The notes below the pieces were generated by a model, which worked only from the letters and a program-made list of their open reading frames with translations, ran no database searches and was not told the origin of the DNA. Shown piece after piece: positions 47,174 through 60,832 of a stretch of 64,000 nucleotides of DNA; position 1 is the stretch's first letter, and every line of letters begins with the position of its first letter. The translations under genes and the position numbers were made by a program. This DNA is from Acanthopleura granulata (Eukaryota > Mollusca > Polyplacophora > Chitonida > Chitonidae): positions 9,161,489 through 9,225,488 of the forward strand of contig JABBOT010000014.1 in assembly GCA_016165875.1 (NCBI GenBank), given 5' to 3'.

Positions 47174-48530
47174 TCAAAAGCAAAAGTTATATTCGCGCAC
47201 GTCGGTTGGAAAATGGTCAATAGTCTTTTATAGGGTTCAATGATGAATCAAGCGTACGGAAAACAGAGTTACTGTGTTAGATAGCACGTACAAGTCCGGC
47301 ATCTGGACAGAGATAGGTGAAGCCGTGATGCGATAGATCTCTGTGTCATCAGGATGTGGTTGAGAGGCGTCAACAGACGGAGAGGTATATTCGCACATAA
47401 GAGGGCGTTGAATACGCTATCACGGATCATGCGTCTTTTGTCAGAACGGCTGGGAGTGACGGCATCACATCTCTTCGGTTATCATGGATGATCGAAAGGC
47501 TCGCGGCACATCTCCTGACTGACCCGGGCGACTCTGTAACTATCGAAGAGCAGTATCAGGCACGTAGAACGCAACATTCAGAGATTATGGATATTACCAC
47601 AATATTACCATATTGTTCTATGGCACGGTTACTCTTCTCCAGAATAAAAGTTTGGATGCGTACTTTGTATAACTGTAACTGATGCCAGGTGTCTAGCAAG
47701 TGATTAGTGATAGTCTATCAGTTTTACCAAGGCATGAACTACACTTAGACTTCGCGGGTAGAGTCATTACTCTCGCACTGTGGTCGTCACCAGGCGACTT
47801 GATAAGGTTAGCTGAAGGAAAGTCAATTGCAGAGAATTCAAATACGACATGACACACTGTGACAATCTAATGAGGGAGCATGATGCAAAACAACTTGAAA
47901 ATTCACATAACTTGAATTAGCTACAACTCAAATACATTTGAACCTGTAGATCATGGATTCCAAGATGCAGTTTGGAATACCATATTCTATGCGACTTGTG
48001 GGGTTCTAGAATCTCCATGGATAACATGAGTCTGCAAAAAGACTTACATAGCAAGTTAGTACAACGAATGACAACAACAAGGATCCCTGGAATGAACTCA
48101 TGGCGTGAATTCAATTCACTCGTCAACCTTCTTCATAGGGACGGACAATGTAGGTTAGCTCGGTATGGAGAGCGCAGTATACGCCACACTCTCCCATATT
48201 CTATCCAGGAAAAGTAGACTGCCTCTGGAAGTACGTGTGTTCTGTATCGACCGATTTCCACTAGACTTGCCTCATACCACTCAGCGCATAACTGTGGTCT
48301 TAGGGCTACCACCTTTTTGTGAATTGTAGTGCGATCAGGCGGGTGAGTAAGGTACAAATATCGAGGGCAACACGGGAGCGGCAGGAGTGGAAGAAAAACT
48401 GCATAAAAATTGTTAGACAGTCGCAACAAAAGAGTTGACTGGTTTCGCCTAAATAAAGAAAAATGGCAACATGGCAAATTGCGCAAGAATGCAATGATTC
48501 GCTGAGTATCTGAAATCAGACGTCTGGCAG

Positions 48531-49094
48531 TTACATACAAAACATTAGAACTGACCACATAAGGCCAAGAGAAAATGGGATATCATCAGGATTCATCTTC
48601 TCTGTTACTGGACTCTGTAGGTTAGGTAGGCGGACATAAGGAATATGGTCATAGGCTTGTGTTATTGGAACGCTGGTTGCGACTGGAATGAGTCCTAAAA
48701 TAGACCTCACTCGACAAAATGTGTAAAATGAAATACACAATGATCATACACTGCATGCAAACGATATCCACTGGAAAAGAGATTCGGGTGATTCAAAAGA
48801 AAACCATTCATTAGAACCATCACCAAGCCTGGACAAGTCATCGGCCTGAGTGGCAAATCGGGTGGCTGAAGGAGCTGCAATGGAACTTATTTTCCTGAAA
48901 TCTGAAGAAAATTTATCTTCAGTCGTCATCACATTGGACCAGTTCCGGAATTCTAAGTGAAGACTTGGAGTATCAATCTCGGGAGCGTCCTGAAATGTGG
49001 TACTTCCTCTGATATTAGCAAAATATCTGTCGGGATAAAGACCTAATAAGGCAGGGAGGTTGACGGGATGGAGGTAAGAGGTCCAGACGAAGAG
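48531..49094 (-). pseudogene. Unrecognised open frame with hydrophobic C-terminal half, one internal TGA
   Basis: 188 codons in one - strand frame, from a stop at 49095-49097 to the stop at 48531, interrupted once by TGA near 48744-48746. No ATG stands at the beginning, so it would be an internal or last exon. It reads like protein: FVWTSYLHPVNLPALLGLYP, an acidic and Ser-rich middle, then FQWISFACSV, the TGA, SLCISFYTFCRVRSILGLIP and a last hydrophobic end. This could be a membrane-anchored protein, loosely like the C-terminus of a retroelement envelope; I recognise no family. Repeated at 53088-53651, 57633-58196 and 62190-62753 with the same TGA. Confidence 0.35.
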
Positions 49095-49097
49095 TTA

Positions 49098-49121
49098 AAA
49101 CCCCAGCAGCGACAACTGGGG
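49098..49121. repeat. Hairpin across each unit junction
   Basis: ACCCCAG, a 9-base loop, CTGGGGT: the left arm is the end of one unit and the right arm the start of the next. Present at each internal junction (about 53655, 58200 and 62757 as well). It is absent at the left edge of the array, where the left arm is replaced by ACGGAG. Confidence 0.8.
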
Positions 49122-51695
49122 TAGTTCGCAAATGCTCACCCTTAACTGGGAAATTTTTGTCTTTCTAGCGTCGTTTTTATGTAAGTGTTAACAAACTTCG
49201 GAATCAACGGCTCGTCACAATGGGTTCTAGATCAGTAGATCCCCAACATGTGTTTTGTGCGTGCGCGCACTTACCTGACACCGGATGGAGTTGTCTAAAA
49301 CAGCTCACCATCGATTTGTTCAAACAAATCAATCTCTGACCGTGTACATTACCTGGTTCTGACCACAGTCCAGGATTGTCGTTGATCGCTGTTCATAGTT
49401 CAGATGAACACAGGTACATTACGGCTGGCGGGTTTCTATTTAAAACCATTCAGAATTATCGCTACGATCTATGTTAATGCGGGCGACTTCTGCGTTGTCC
49501 AATGGAGAGATCTGGCCAACAGGTTTCTCGTTTATGGAGCGCACGACCAGGTCAACCACTTTTCCCCTGGAACTATGCAAGTCATTCCGAAATACTTGCG
49601 TGCCTGTTTGGACCGGCGCGAGGGTTATCATCGATGGAGAAGACCAACCGAAAGCAACCAAATGCAGTCTTTAAATGTACAAAGATTTTTTTATCTCTCC
49701 TGAACATAAGACGAGGGTAAGCATTTCACACACTTAAACTAAGGGAAGGAACCCAGCAGAGAATATCACTTGCCAGCACATGACCTTATCTGCCCATAGC
49801 ATAAAAACTTATAAAACAAAGATTCTGTTTCCTGAGATAGAATTCGAATACAGATCACCACATATAGTATGCACATATCTTACAACATTAAGTACAATGA
49901 ACTCTTGTACCACAATATACGCCCTCCACTGATCAAGAATACATGCAGCACCTGGCTGTAGAGTAAAACAGTAACTTCTAATACCGATAACAATCTTCGA
50001 AAATGTATATTTCCTTTCTAATAATCTTCGTGTCACACCATGCTACGTACACTGTGACAGAATCTAAGTCCACTCATCAAATTGCAGACATAATCCAAAG
50101 CGTTAACAGACTAATACAGTGAAAAGATATAATGTAATACCGTATGGCATGGCTGGACTATCATTGGCCAGTTTTCAGTTCAGTTGCAGACCGTGGTGAC
50201 AGCCATGTATGATGCTCCACAATTGAAATTAAAATTTCCTAGCTCACCAAGATCGATGCTAGATCAGTGGATACCACCATATCTATGTTATCTGCTAACG
50301 TACCAGACTTTCATGGAAGACTGAGATAACACGCAGAAGATAATGTGCATGCAATTTGTGCAGACATTTTTGTGTTCACAGTTGAAGGCAGGCGTTGAAA
50401 CCGACATTCGTATAGCAGGTGTCAACCAAAATAAGCGGTCAATAATCACAATACCAGATTCCAGAAACGACAAATAACGCAAACTACTAGAGAACTAAGA
50501 AAACATATCAAATATAAAAATTAGGACGGATTCATGCAAAGAGCAGCAGTGGATAATTTTCAATGATGTGAAAATATAATACATGTTTTTGGCGAGTCAA
50601 TAAAGTCAACACCCAAATCGTGTTCCACTTTTAGTATATATGGTGTCCCATACTCAACACGACGAACATACGGCGTTTAGCGCAGGGTTGAGCGGAATAA
50701 GGCACAATTATTAAGTCCCAGAGTTTCTGAACACTAATGGAATGTTCTTGAAAAAATAGTTTTTGCCGTAATAACTTGGGACGTCGATTGAAATGATGAC
50801 ACAGGACGTAGTGATAAATGCTACAAAGCGCAAAATGTATTCACCGTACGCGTCCTGTGTGACGCTCTCACGCTTGAAATGCAATATTTATAAATAACAA
50901 CGTTACCACTGTGACATATGGAATCCACACAGCTGATGGCTCTTTTGCAGTATTCCTCATGAGCCCATTCTGAGTGATTTTCTTAGTCGTTCGTCAGTTG
51001 TCTATGTGAATTTCAGCGTCGACTTTTTAACAAGTCACGATATCCTCCTTTGGAGAATCCAGGTTGCACCGATACTTCACTATCACTGCCGAACATTCGT
51101 TCGTACCTCCGAGGTAGAAATCTTCATTTTTCAAGGTTATAACAATCAGATCTTCGTTAAAGATCAGGCGCCGTATGACCTGGTCTAGGTCGAATAGGGT
51201 GTAATTACGGCTTTCCCTCGAATAATTTTCGCAAATAGCTAGCTTTAACAAAGTGTGTAAGTACTCTTGCTGTTCTTAGTTCTTGATGAGTAATAATCAC
51301 GGTTAATGCAAGACCGGAAATCGTGTCTATGTTCACTTCCGTAAAACTTATCCCCCCACTCGAAAAAGCACGTGACCTCACGTGTTATTAAGTTTAGAGT
51401 ATGGCCCAAATTAAAATCCCTCAATGTGTTTACATAAAGTGGAACTATATAGAACTAGAGTACAATTGCTACAGCACGACGTAGCATGATATATGTGTGT
51501 GCAAATATTTGTCGTACATGAATAGAAAATCGATTACGTACCAAACAATGAAGCGATCACAACATTAATCAGACAAGATTTGAATCGACTACAGCATCAA
51601 ACAATTGATTGGCTAAGAGGAAAAAGATAAAATGTATTTAAGACGGAAACAACCTGAAAAGAAATATTACATGAAAAACATACATTTAACACTAG

Positions 51696-51730
<35 letters not shown>

Positions 51731-54700
51731 TCAAAAGCAAAAGTTATATTCGCGCACGTCGGTTGGAAAATGGTCAATAGTCTTTTATAGGGTTCAATGA
51801 TGAATCAAGCGTACGGAAAACAGAGTTACTGTGTTAGATAGCACGTACAAGTCCGGCATCTGGACAGAGATAGGTGAAGCCGTGATGCGATAGATCTCTG
51901 TGTCATCAGGATGTGGTTGAGAGGCGTCAACAGACGGAGAGGTATATTCGCACATAAGAGGGCGTTGAATACGCTATCACGGATCATGCGTCTTTTGTCA
52001 GAACGGCTGGGAGTGACGGCATCACATCTCTTCGGTTATCATGGATGATCGAAAGGCTCGCGGCACATCTCCTGACTGACCCGGGCGACTCTGTAACTAT
52101 CGAAGAGCAGTATCAGGCACGTAGAACGCAACATTCAGAGATTATGGATATTACCACAATATTACCATATTGTTCTATGGCACGGTTACTCTTCTCCAGA
52201 ATAAAAGTTTGGATGCGTACTTTGTATAACTGTAACTGATGCCAGGTGTCTAGCAAGTGATTAGTGATAGTCTATCAGTTTTACCAAGGCATGAACTACA
52301 CTTAGACTTCGCGGGTAGAGTCATTACTCTCGCACTGTGGTCGTCACCAGGCGACTTGATAAGGTTAGCTGAAGGAAAGTCAATTGCAGAGAATTCAAAT
52401 ACGACATGACACACTGTGACAATCTAATGAGGGAGCATGATGCAAAACAACTTGAAAATTCACATAACTTGAATTAGCTACAACTCAAATACATTTGAAC
52501 CTGTAGATCATGGATTCCAAGATGCAGTTTGGAATACCATATTCTATGCGACTTGTGGGGTTCTACAATCTCCATGGATAACATGAGTCTGCAAAAAGAC
52601 TTACATAGCAAGTTAGTACAACGAATGACAACAACAAGGATCCCTGGAATGAACTCATGGCGTGAATTCAATTCACTCGTCAACCTTCTTCATAGGGACG
52701 GACAATGTAGGTTAGCTCGGTATGGAGAGCGCAGTATACGCCACACTCTCCCATATTCTATCCAGGAAAAGTAGACTGCCTCTGGAAGTACGTGTGTTCT
52801 GTATCGACCGATTTCCACTAGACTTGCCTCATACCACTCAGCGCATAACTGTGGTCTTAGGGCTACCACCTTTTTGTGAATTGTAGTGCGATCAGGCGGG
52901 TGAGTAAGGTACAAATATCGAGGGCAACACGGGAGCGGCAGGAGTGGAAGAAAAACTGCATAAAAATTGTTAGACAGTCGCAACAAAAGAGTTGACTGGT
53001 TTCGCCTAAATAAAGAAAAATGGCAACATGGCAAATTGCGCAAGAATGCAATGATTCGCTGAGTATCTGAAATCAGACGTCTGGCAGTTACATACAAAAC
53101 ATTAGAACTGACCACATAAGGCCAAGAGAAAATGGGATATCATCAGGATTCATCTTCTCTGTTACTGGACTCTGTAGGTTAGGTAGGCGGACATAAGGAA
53201 TATGGTCATAGGCTTGTGTTATTGGAACGCTGGTTGCGACTGGAATGAGTCCTAAAATAGACCTCACTCGACAAAATGTGTAAAATGAAATACACAATGA
53301 TCATACACTGCATGCAAACGATATCCACTGGAAAAGAGATTCGGGTGATTCAAAAGAAAACCATTCATTAGAACCATCACCAAGCCTGGACAAGTCATCG
53401 GCCTGAGTGGCAAATCGGGTGGCTGAAGGAGCTGCAATGGAACTTATTTTCCTGAAATCTGAAGAAAATTTATCTTCAGTCGTCATCACATTGGACCAGT
53501 TCCGGAATTCTAAGTGAAGACTTGGAGTATCAATCTCGGGAGCGTCCTGAAATGTGGTACTTCCTCTGATATTAGCAAAATATCTGTCGGGATAAAGACC
53601 TAATAAGGCAGGGAGGTTGACGGGATGGAGGTAAGAGGTCCAGACGAAGAGTTAAAACCCCAGCAGCGACAACTGGGGTAGTTCGCAAATGCTCACCCTT
53701 AACTGGGAAATTTTTGTCTTTCTAGCGTCGTTTTTATGTAAGTGTTAACAAACTTCGGAATCAACGGCTCGTCACAATGGGTTCTAGACCAGTAGATCCC
53801 CAACATGTGTTTTGTGCGTGCGCGCACTTACCTGACACCGGATGGAGTTGTCTAAAACAGCTCACCATCGATTTGTTCAAACAAATCAATCTCTGACCGT
53901 GTACATTACCTGGTTCTGACCACAGTCCAGGATTGTCGTTGATCGCTGTTCATAGTTCAGATGAACACAGGTACATTACGGCTGGCGGGTTTCTATTTAA
54001 AACCATTCAGAATTATCGCTACGATCTATGTTAATGCGGGCGACTTCTGCGTTGTCCAATGGAGAGATCTGGCCAACAGGTTTCTCGTTTATGGAGCGCA
54101 CGACCAGGTCAACCACTTTTCCCCTGGAACTATGCAAGTCATTCCGAAATACTTGCGTGCCTGTTTGGACCGGCGCGAGGGTTATCATCGATGGAGAAGA
54201 CCAACCGAAAGCAACCAAATGCAGTCTTTAAATGTACAAAGATTTTTTTATCTCTCCTGAACATAAGACGAGGGTAAGCATTTCACACACTTAAACTAAG
54301 GGAAGGAACCCAGCAGAGAATATCACTTGCCAGCACATGACCTTATCTGCCCATAGCATAAAAACTTATAAAACAAAGATTCTGTTTCCTGAGATAGAAT
54401 TCGAATACAGATCACCACATATAGTATGCACATATCTTACAACATTAAGTACAATGAACTCTTGTACCACAATATACGCCCTCCACTGATCAAGAATACA
54501 TGCAGCACCTGGCTGTAGAGTAAAACAGTAACTTCTAATACCGATAACAATCTTCGAAAATGTATATTTCCTTTCTAATAATCTTCGTGTCACACCATGC
54601 TACGTACACTGTGACAGAATCTAAGTCCACTCATCAAATTGCAGACATAATCCAAAGCGTTAACAGACTAATACAGTGAAAAGATATAATGTAATACCGT

Positions 54701-57700
54701 ATGGCATGGCTGGACTATCATTGGCCAGTTTTCAGTTCAGTTGCAGACCGTGGTGACAGCCATGTATGATGCTCCACAATTGAAATTAAAATTTCCTAGC
54801 TCACCAAGATCGATGCTAGATCAGTGGATACCACCATATCTATGTTATCTGCTAACGTACCAGACTTTCATGGAAGACTGAGATAACACGCAGAAGATAA
54901 TGTGCATGCAATTTGTGCAGACATTTTTGTGTTCACAGTTGAAGGCAGGCGTTGAAACCGACATTCGTATAGCAGGTGTCAACCAAAATAAGCGGTCAAT
55001 AATCACAATACCAGATTCCAGAAACGACAAATAACGCAAACTACTAGAGAACTAAGAAAACATATCAAATATAAAAATTAGGACGGATTCATGCAAAGAG
55101 CAGCAGTGGATAATTTTCAATGATGTGAAAATATAATACATGTTTTGGGCGAGTCAATAAAGTCAACACCCAAATCGTGTTCCACTTTTAGTATATATGG
55201 TGTCCCATACTCAACACGACGAACATACGGCGTTTAGCGCAGGGTTGAGCGGAATAAGGCACAATTATTAAGTCCCAGAGTTTCTGAACACTAATGGAAT
55301 GTTCTTGAAAAAATAGTTTTTGCCGTAATAACTTGGGACGTCGATTGAAATGATGACACAGGACGTAGTGATAAATGCTACAAAGCGCAAAATGTATTCA
55401 CCGTACGCGTCCTGTGTGACGCTCTCACGCTTGAAATGCAATATTTATAAATAACAACGTTACCACTGTGACATATGGAATCCACACAGCTGATGGCTCT
55501 TTTGCAGTATTCCTCATGAGCCCATTCTGAGTGATTTTCTTAGTCGTTCGTCAGTTGTCTATGTGAATTTCAGCGTCGACTTTTTAACAAGTCACGATAT
55601 CCTCCTTTGGAGAATCCAGGTTGCACCGATACTTCACTATCACTGCCGAACATTCGTTCGTACCTCCGAGGTAGAAATCTTCATTTTTCAAGGTTATAAC
55701 AATCAGATCTTCGTTAAAGATCAGGCGCCGTATGACCTGGTCTAGGTCGAATAGGGTGTAATTACGGCTTTCCCTCGAATAATTTTCGCAAATAGCTAGC
55801 TTTAACAAAGTGTGTAAGTACTCTTGCTGTTCTTAGTTCTTGATGAGTAATAATCACGGTTAATGCAAGACCGGAAATCGTGTCTATGTTCACTTCCGTA
55901 AAACTTATCCCCCCACTCGAAAAAGCACGTGACCTCACGTGTTATTAAGTTTAGAGTATGGCCCAAATTAAAATCCCTCAATGTGTTTACATAAAGTGGA
56001 ACTATATAGAACTAGAGTACAATTGCTACAGCACGACGTAGCATGATATATGTGTGTGCAAATATTTGTCGTACATGAATAGAAAATCGATTACGTACCA
56101 AACAATGAAGCGATTACAACATTAATCAGACAAGATTTGAATCGACTACAGCATCAAACAATTGATTGGCTAAGAGGAAAAAGATGAAATGTATTTAAGA
56201 CGGAAACAACCTGAAAAGAAATATTACATGAAAAACATACATTTAACACTAGAACATATATATATATATATTGTTTCAAAAGCAAAAGTTATATTCGCGC
56301 ACGTCGGTTGGAAAATGGTCAATAGTCTTTTATAGGGTTCAATGATGAATCAAGCGTACGGAAAACAGAGTTACTGTGTTAGATAGCACGTACAAGTCCG
56401 GCATCTGGACAGAGATAGGTGAAGCCGTGATGCGATAGATCTCTGTGTCATCAGGATGTGGTTGAGAGGCGTCAACAGACGGAGAGGTATATTCGCACAT
56501 AAGAGGGCGTTGAATACGCTATCACGGATCATGCGTCTTTTGTCAGAACGGCTGGGAGTGACGGCATCACATCTCTTCGGTTATCATGGATGATCGAAAG
56601 GCTCGCGGCACATCTCCTGACTGACCCGGGCGACTCTGTAACTATCGAAGAGCAGTATCAGGCACGTAGAACGCAACATTCAGAGATTATGGATATTACC
56701 ACAATATTACCATATTGTTCTATGGCACGGTTACTCTTCTCCAGAATAAAAGTTTGGATGCGTACTTTGTATAACTGTAACTGATGCCAGGTGTCTAGCA
56801 AGTGATTAGTGATAGTCTATCAGTTTTACCAAGGCATGAACTACACTTAGACTTCGCGGGTAGAGTCATTACTCTCGCACTGTGGTCGTCACCAGGCGAC
56901 TTGATAAGGTTAGCTGAAGGAAAGTCAATTGCAGAGAATTCAAATACGACATGACACACTGTGACAATCTAATGAGGGAGCATGATGCAAAACAACTTGA
57001 AAATTCACATAACTTGAATTAGCTACAACTCAAATACATTTGAACCTGTAGATCATGGATTCCAAGATGCAGTTTGGAATACCATATTCTATGCGACTTG
57101 TGGGGTTCTAGAATCTCCATGGATAACATGAGTCTGCAAAAAGACTTACATAGCAAGTTAGTACAACGAATGACAACAACAAGGATCCCTGGAATGAACT
57201 CATGGCGTGAATTCAATTCCCTCGTCAACCTTCTTCATAGGGACGGACAATGTAGGTTAGCTCGGTATGGAGAGCGCAGTATACGCCACACTCTCCCATA
57301 TTCTATCCAGGAAAAGTAGACTGCCTCTGGAAGTACGTGTGTTCTGTATCGACCGATTTCCACTAGACTTGCCTCATACCACTCAGCGCATAACTGTGGT
57401 CTTAGGGCTACCACCTTTTTGTGAATTGTAGTGCGATCAGGCGGGTGAGTAAGGTACAAATATCGAGGGCAACACGGGAGCGGCAGGAGTGGAAGAAAAA
57501 CTGCATAAAAATTGTTAGACAGTCGCAACAAAAGAGTTGACTGGTTTCGCCTAAATAAAGAAAAATGGCAACATGGCAAATTGCGCAAGAATGCAATGAT
57601 TCGCTGAGTATCTGAAATCAGACGTCTGGCAGTTACATACAAAACATTAGAACTGACCACATAAGGCCAAGAGAAAATGGGATATCATCAGGATTCATCT

Positions 57701-60700
57701 TCTCTGTTACTGGACTCTGTAGGTTAGGTAGGCGGACATAAGGAATATGGTCATAGGCTTGTGTTATTGGAACGCTGGTTGCGACTGGAATGAGTCCTAA
57801 AATAGACCTCACTCGACAAAATGTGTAAAATGAAATACACAATGATCATACACTGCATGCAAACGATATCCACTGGAAAAGAGATTCGGGTGATTCAAAA
57901 GAAAACCATTCATTAGAACCATCACCAAGCCTGGACAAGTCATCGGCCTGAGTGGCAAATCGGGTGGCTGAAGGAGCTGCAATGGAACTTATTTTCCTGA
58001 AATCTGAAGAAAATTTATCTTCAGTCGTCATCACATTGGACCAGTTCCGGAATTCTAAGTGAAGACTTGGAGTATCAATCTCGGGAGCGTCCTGAAATGT
58101 GGTACTTCCTCTGATATTAGCAAAATATCTGTCGGGATAAAGACCTAATAAGGCAGGGAGGTTGACGGGATGGAGGTAAGAGGTCCAGACGAAGAGTTAA
58201 AACCCCAGCAGCGACAACTGGGGTAGTTCGCAAATGCTCACCCTTAACTGGGAAATTTTTGTCTTTCTAGCGTCGTTTTTATGTAAGTGTTAACAAACTT
58301 CGGAATCAACGGCTCGTCACAATGGGTTCTAGATCAGTAGATCCCCAACATGTGTTTTGTGCGTGCGCGCACTTACCTGACACCGGATGGAGTTGTCTAA
58401 AACAGCTCACCATCGATTTGTTCAAACAAATCAATCTCTGACCGTGTACATTACCTGGTTCTGACCACAGTCCAGGATTGTCGTTGATCGCTGTTCATAG
58501 TTCAGATGAACACAGGTACATTACGGCTGGCGGGTTTCTATTTAAAACCATTCAGAATTATCGCTACGATCTATGTTAATGCGGGCGACTTCTGCGTTGT
58601 CCAATGGAGAGATCTGGCCAACAGGTTTCTCGTTTATGGAGCGCACGACCAGGTCAACCACTTTTCCCCTGGAACTATGCAAGTCATTCCGAAATACTTG
58701 CGTGCCTGTTTGGACCGGCGCGAGGGTTATCATCGATGGAGAAGACCAACCGAAAGCAACCAAATGCAGTCTTTAAATGTACAAAGATTTTTTTATCTCT
58801 CCTGAACATAAGACGAGGGTAAGCATTTCACACACTTAAACTAAGGGAAGGAACCCAGCAGAGAATATCACTTGCCAGCACATGACCTTATCTGCCCATA
58901 GCATAAAAACTTATAAAACAAAGATTCTGTTTCCTGAGATAGAATTCGAATACAGATCACCACATATAGTATGCACATATCTTACAACATTAAGTACAAT
59001 GAACTCTTGTACCACAATATACGCCCTCCACTGATCAAGAATACATGCAGCACCTGGCTGTAGAGTAAAACAGTAACTTCTAATACCGATAACAATCTTC
59101 GAAAATGTATATTTCCTTTCTAATAATCTTCGTGTCACACCATGCTACGTACACTGTGACAGAATCTAAGTCCACTCATCAAATTGCAGACATAATCCAA
59201 AGCGTTAACAGACTAATACAGTGAAAAGATATAATGTAATACCGTATGGCATGGCTGGACTATCATTGGCCAGTTTTCAGTTCAGTTGCAGACCGTGGTG
59301 ACAGCCATGTATGATGCTCCACAATTGAAATTAAAATTTCCTAGCTCACCAAGATCGATGCTAGATCAGTGGATACCACCATATCTATGTTATCTGCTAA
59401 CGTACCAGACTTTCATGGAAGACTGAGATAACACGCAGAAGATAATGTGCATGCAATTTGTGCAGACATTTTTGTGTTCACAGTTGAAGGCAGGCGTTGA
59501 AACCGACATTCGTATAGCAGGTGTCAACCAAAATAAGCGGTCAATAATCACAATACCAGATTCCAGAAACGACAAATAACGCAAACTACTAGAGAACTAA
59601 GAAAACATATCAAATATAAAAATTAGGACGGATTCATGCAAAGAGCAGCAGTGGATAATTTTCAATGATGTGAAAATATAATACATGTTTTTGGCGAGTC
59701 AATAAAGTCAACACCCAAATCGTGTTCCACTTTTAGTATATATGGTGTCCCATACTCAACACGACGAACATACGGCGTTTAGCGCAGGGTTGAGCGGAAT
59801 AAGGCACAATTATTAAGTCCCAGAGTTTCTGAACACTAATGGAATGTTCTTGAAAAAATAGTTTTTGCCGTAATAACTTGGGACGTCGATTGAAATGATG
59901 ACACAGGACGTAGTGATAAATGCTACAAAGCGCAAAATGTATTCACCGTACGCGTCCTGTGTGACGCTCTCACGCTTGAAATGCAATATTTATAAATAAC
60001 AACGTTACCACTGTGACATATGGAATCCACACAGCTGATGGCTCTTTTGCAGTATTCCTCATGAGCCCATTCTGAGTGATTTTCTTAGTCGTTCGTCAGT
60101 TGTCTATGTGAATTTCAGCGTCGACTTTTTAACAAGTCACGATATCCTCCTTTGGAGAATCCAGGTTGCACCGATACTTCACTATCACTGCCGAACATTC
60201 GTTCGTACCTCCGAGGTAGAAATCTTCATTTTTCAAGGTTATAACAATCAGATCTTCGTTAAAGATCAGGCGCCGTATGACCTGGTCTAGGTCGAATAGG
60301 GTGTAATTACGGCTTTCCCTCGAATAATTTTCGCAAATAGCTAGCTTTAACAAAGTGTGTAAGTACTCTTGCTGTTCTTAGTTCTTGATGAGTAATAATC
60401 ACGGTTAATGCAAGACCGGAAATCGTGTCTATGTTCACTTCCGTAAAACTTATCCCCCCACTCGAAAAAGCACGTGACCTCACGTGTTATTAAGTTTAGA
60501 GTATGGCCCAAATTAAAATCCCTCAATGTGTTTACATAAAGTGGAACTATATAGAACTAGAGTACAATTGCTACAGCACGACGTAGCATGATATATGTGT
60601 GTGCAAATATTTGTCGTACATGAATAGAAAATCGATTACGTACCAAACAATGAAGCGATCACAACATTAATCAGACAAGATTTGAATCGACTACAGCATC

Positions 60701-60797
60701 AAACAATTGATTGGCTAAGAGGAAAAAGATAAAATGTATTTAAGACGGAAACAACCTGAAAAGAAATATTACATGAAAAACATACATTTAACACTAG

Positions 60798-60832
<35 letters not shown>

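Noticed and set aside
47488..48217. Short + strand frames in the tandem unit (64 and 81 codons)
   Set aside because: They have no start context, splice sites or family resemblance; copies are too alike to judge selection.
48133..48558. 141-codon frame repeated in each tandem unit as a gene
   Set aside because: It lacks an ATG (starts at GTG), shows no domain, and overlaps the better hydrophobic frame; repetition of the DNA alone explains its recurrence.
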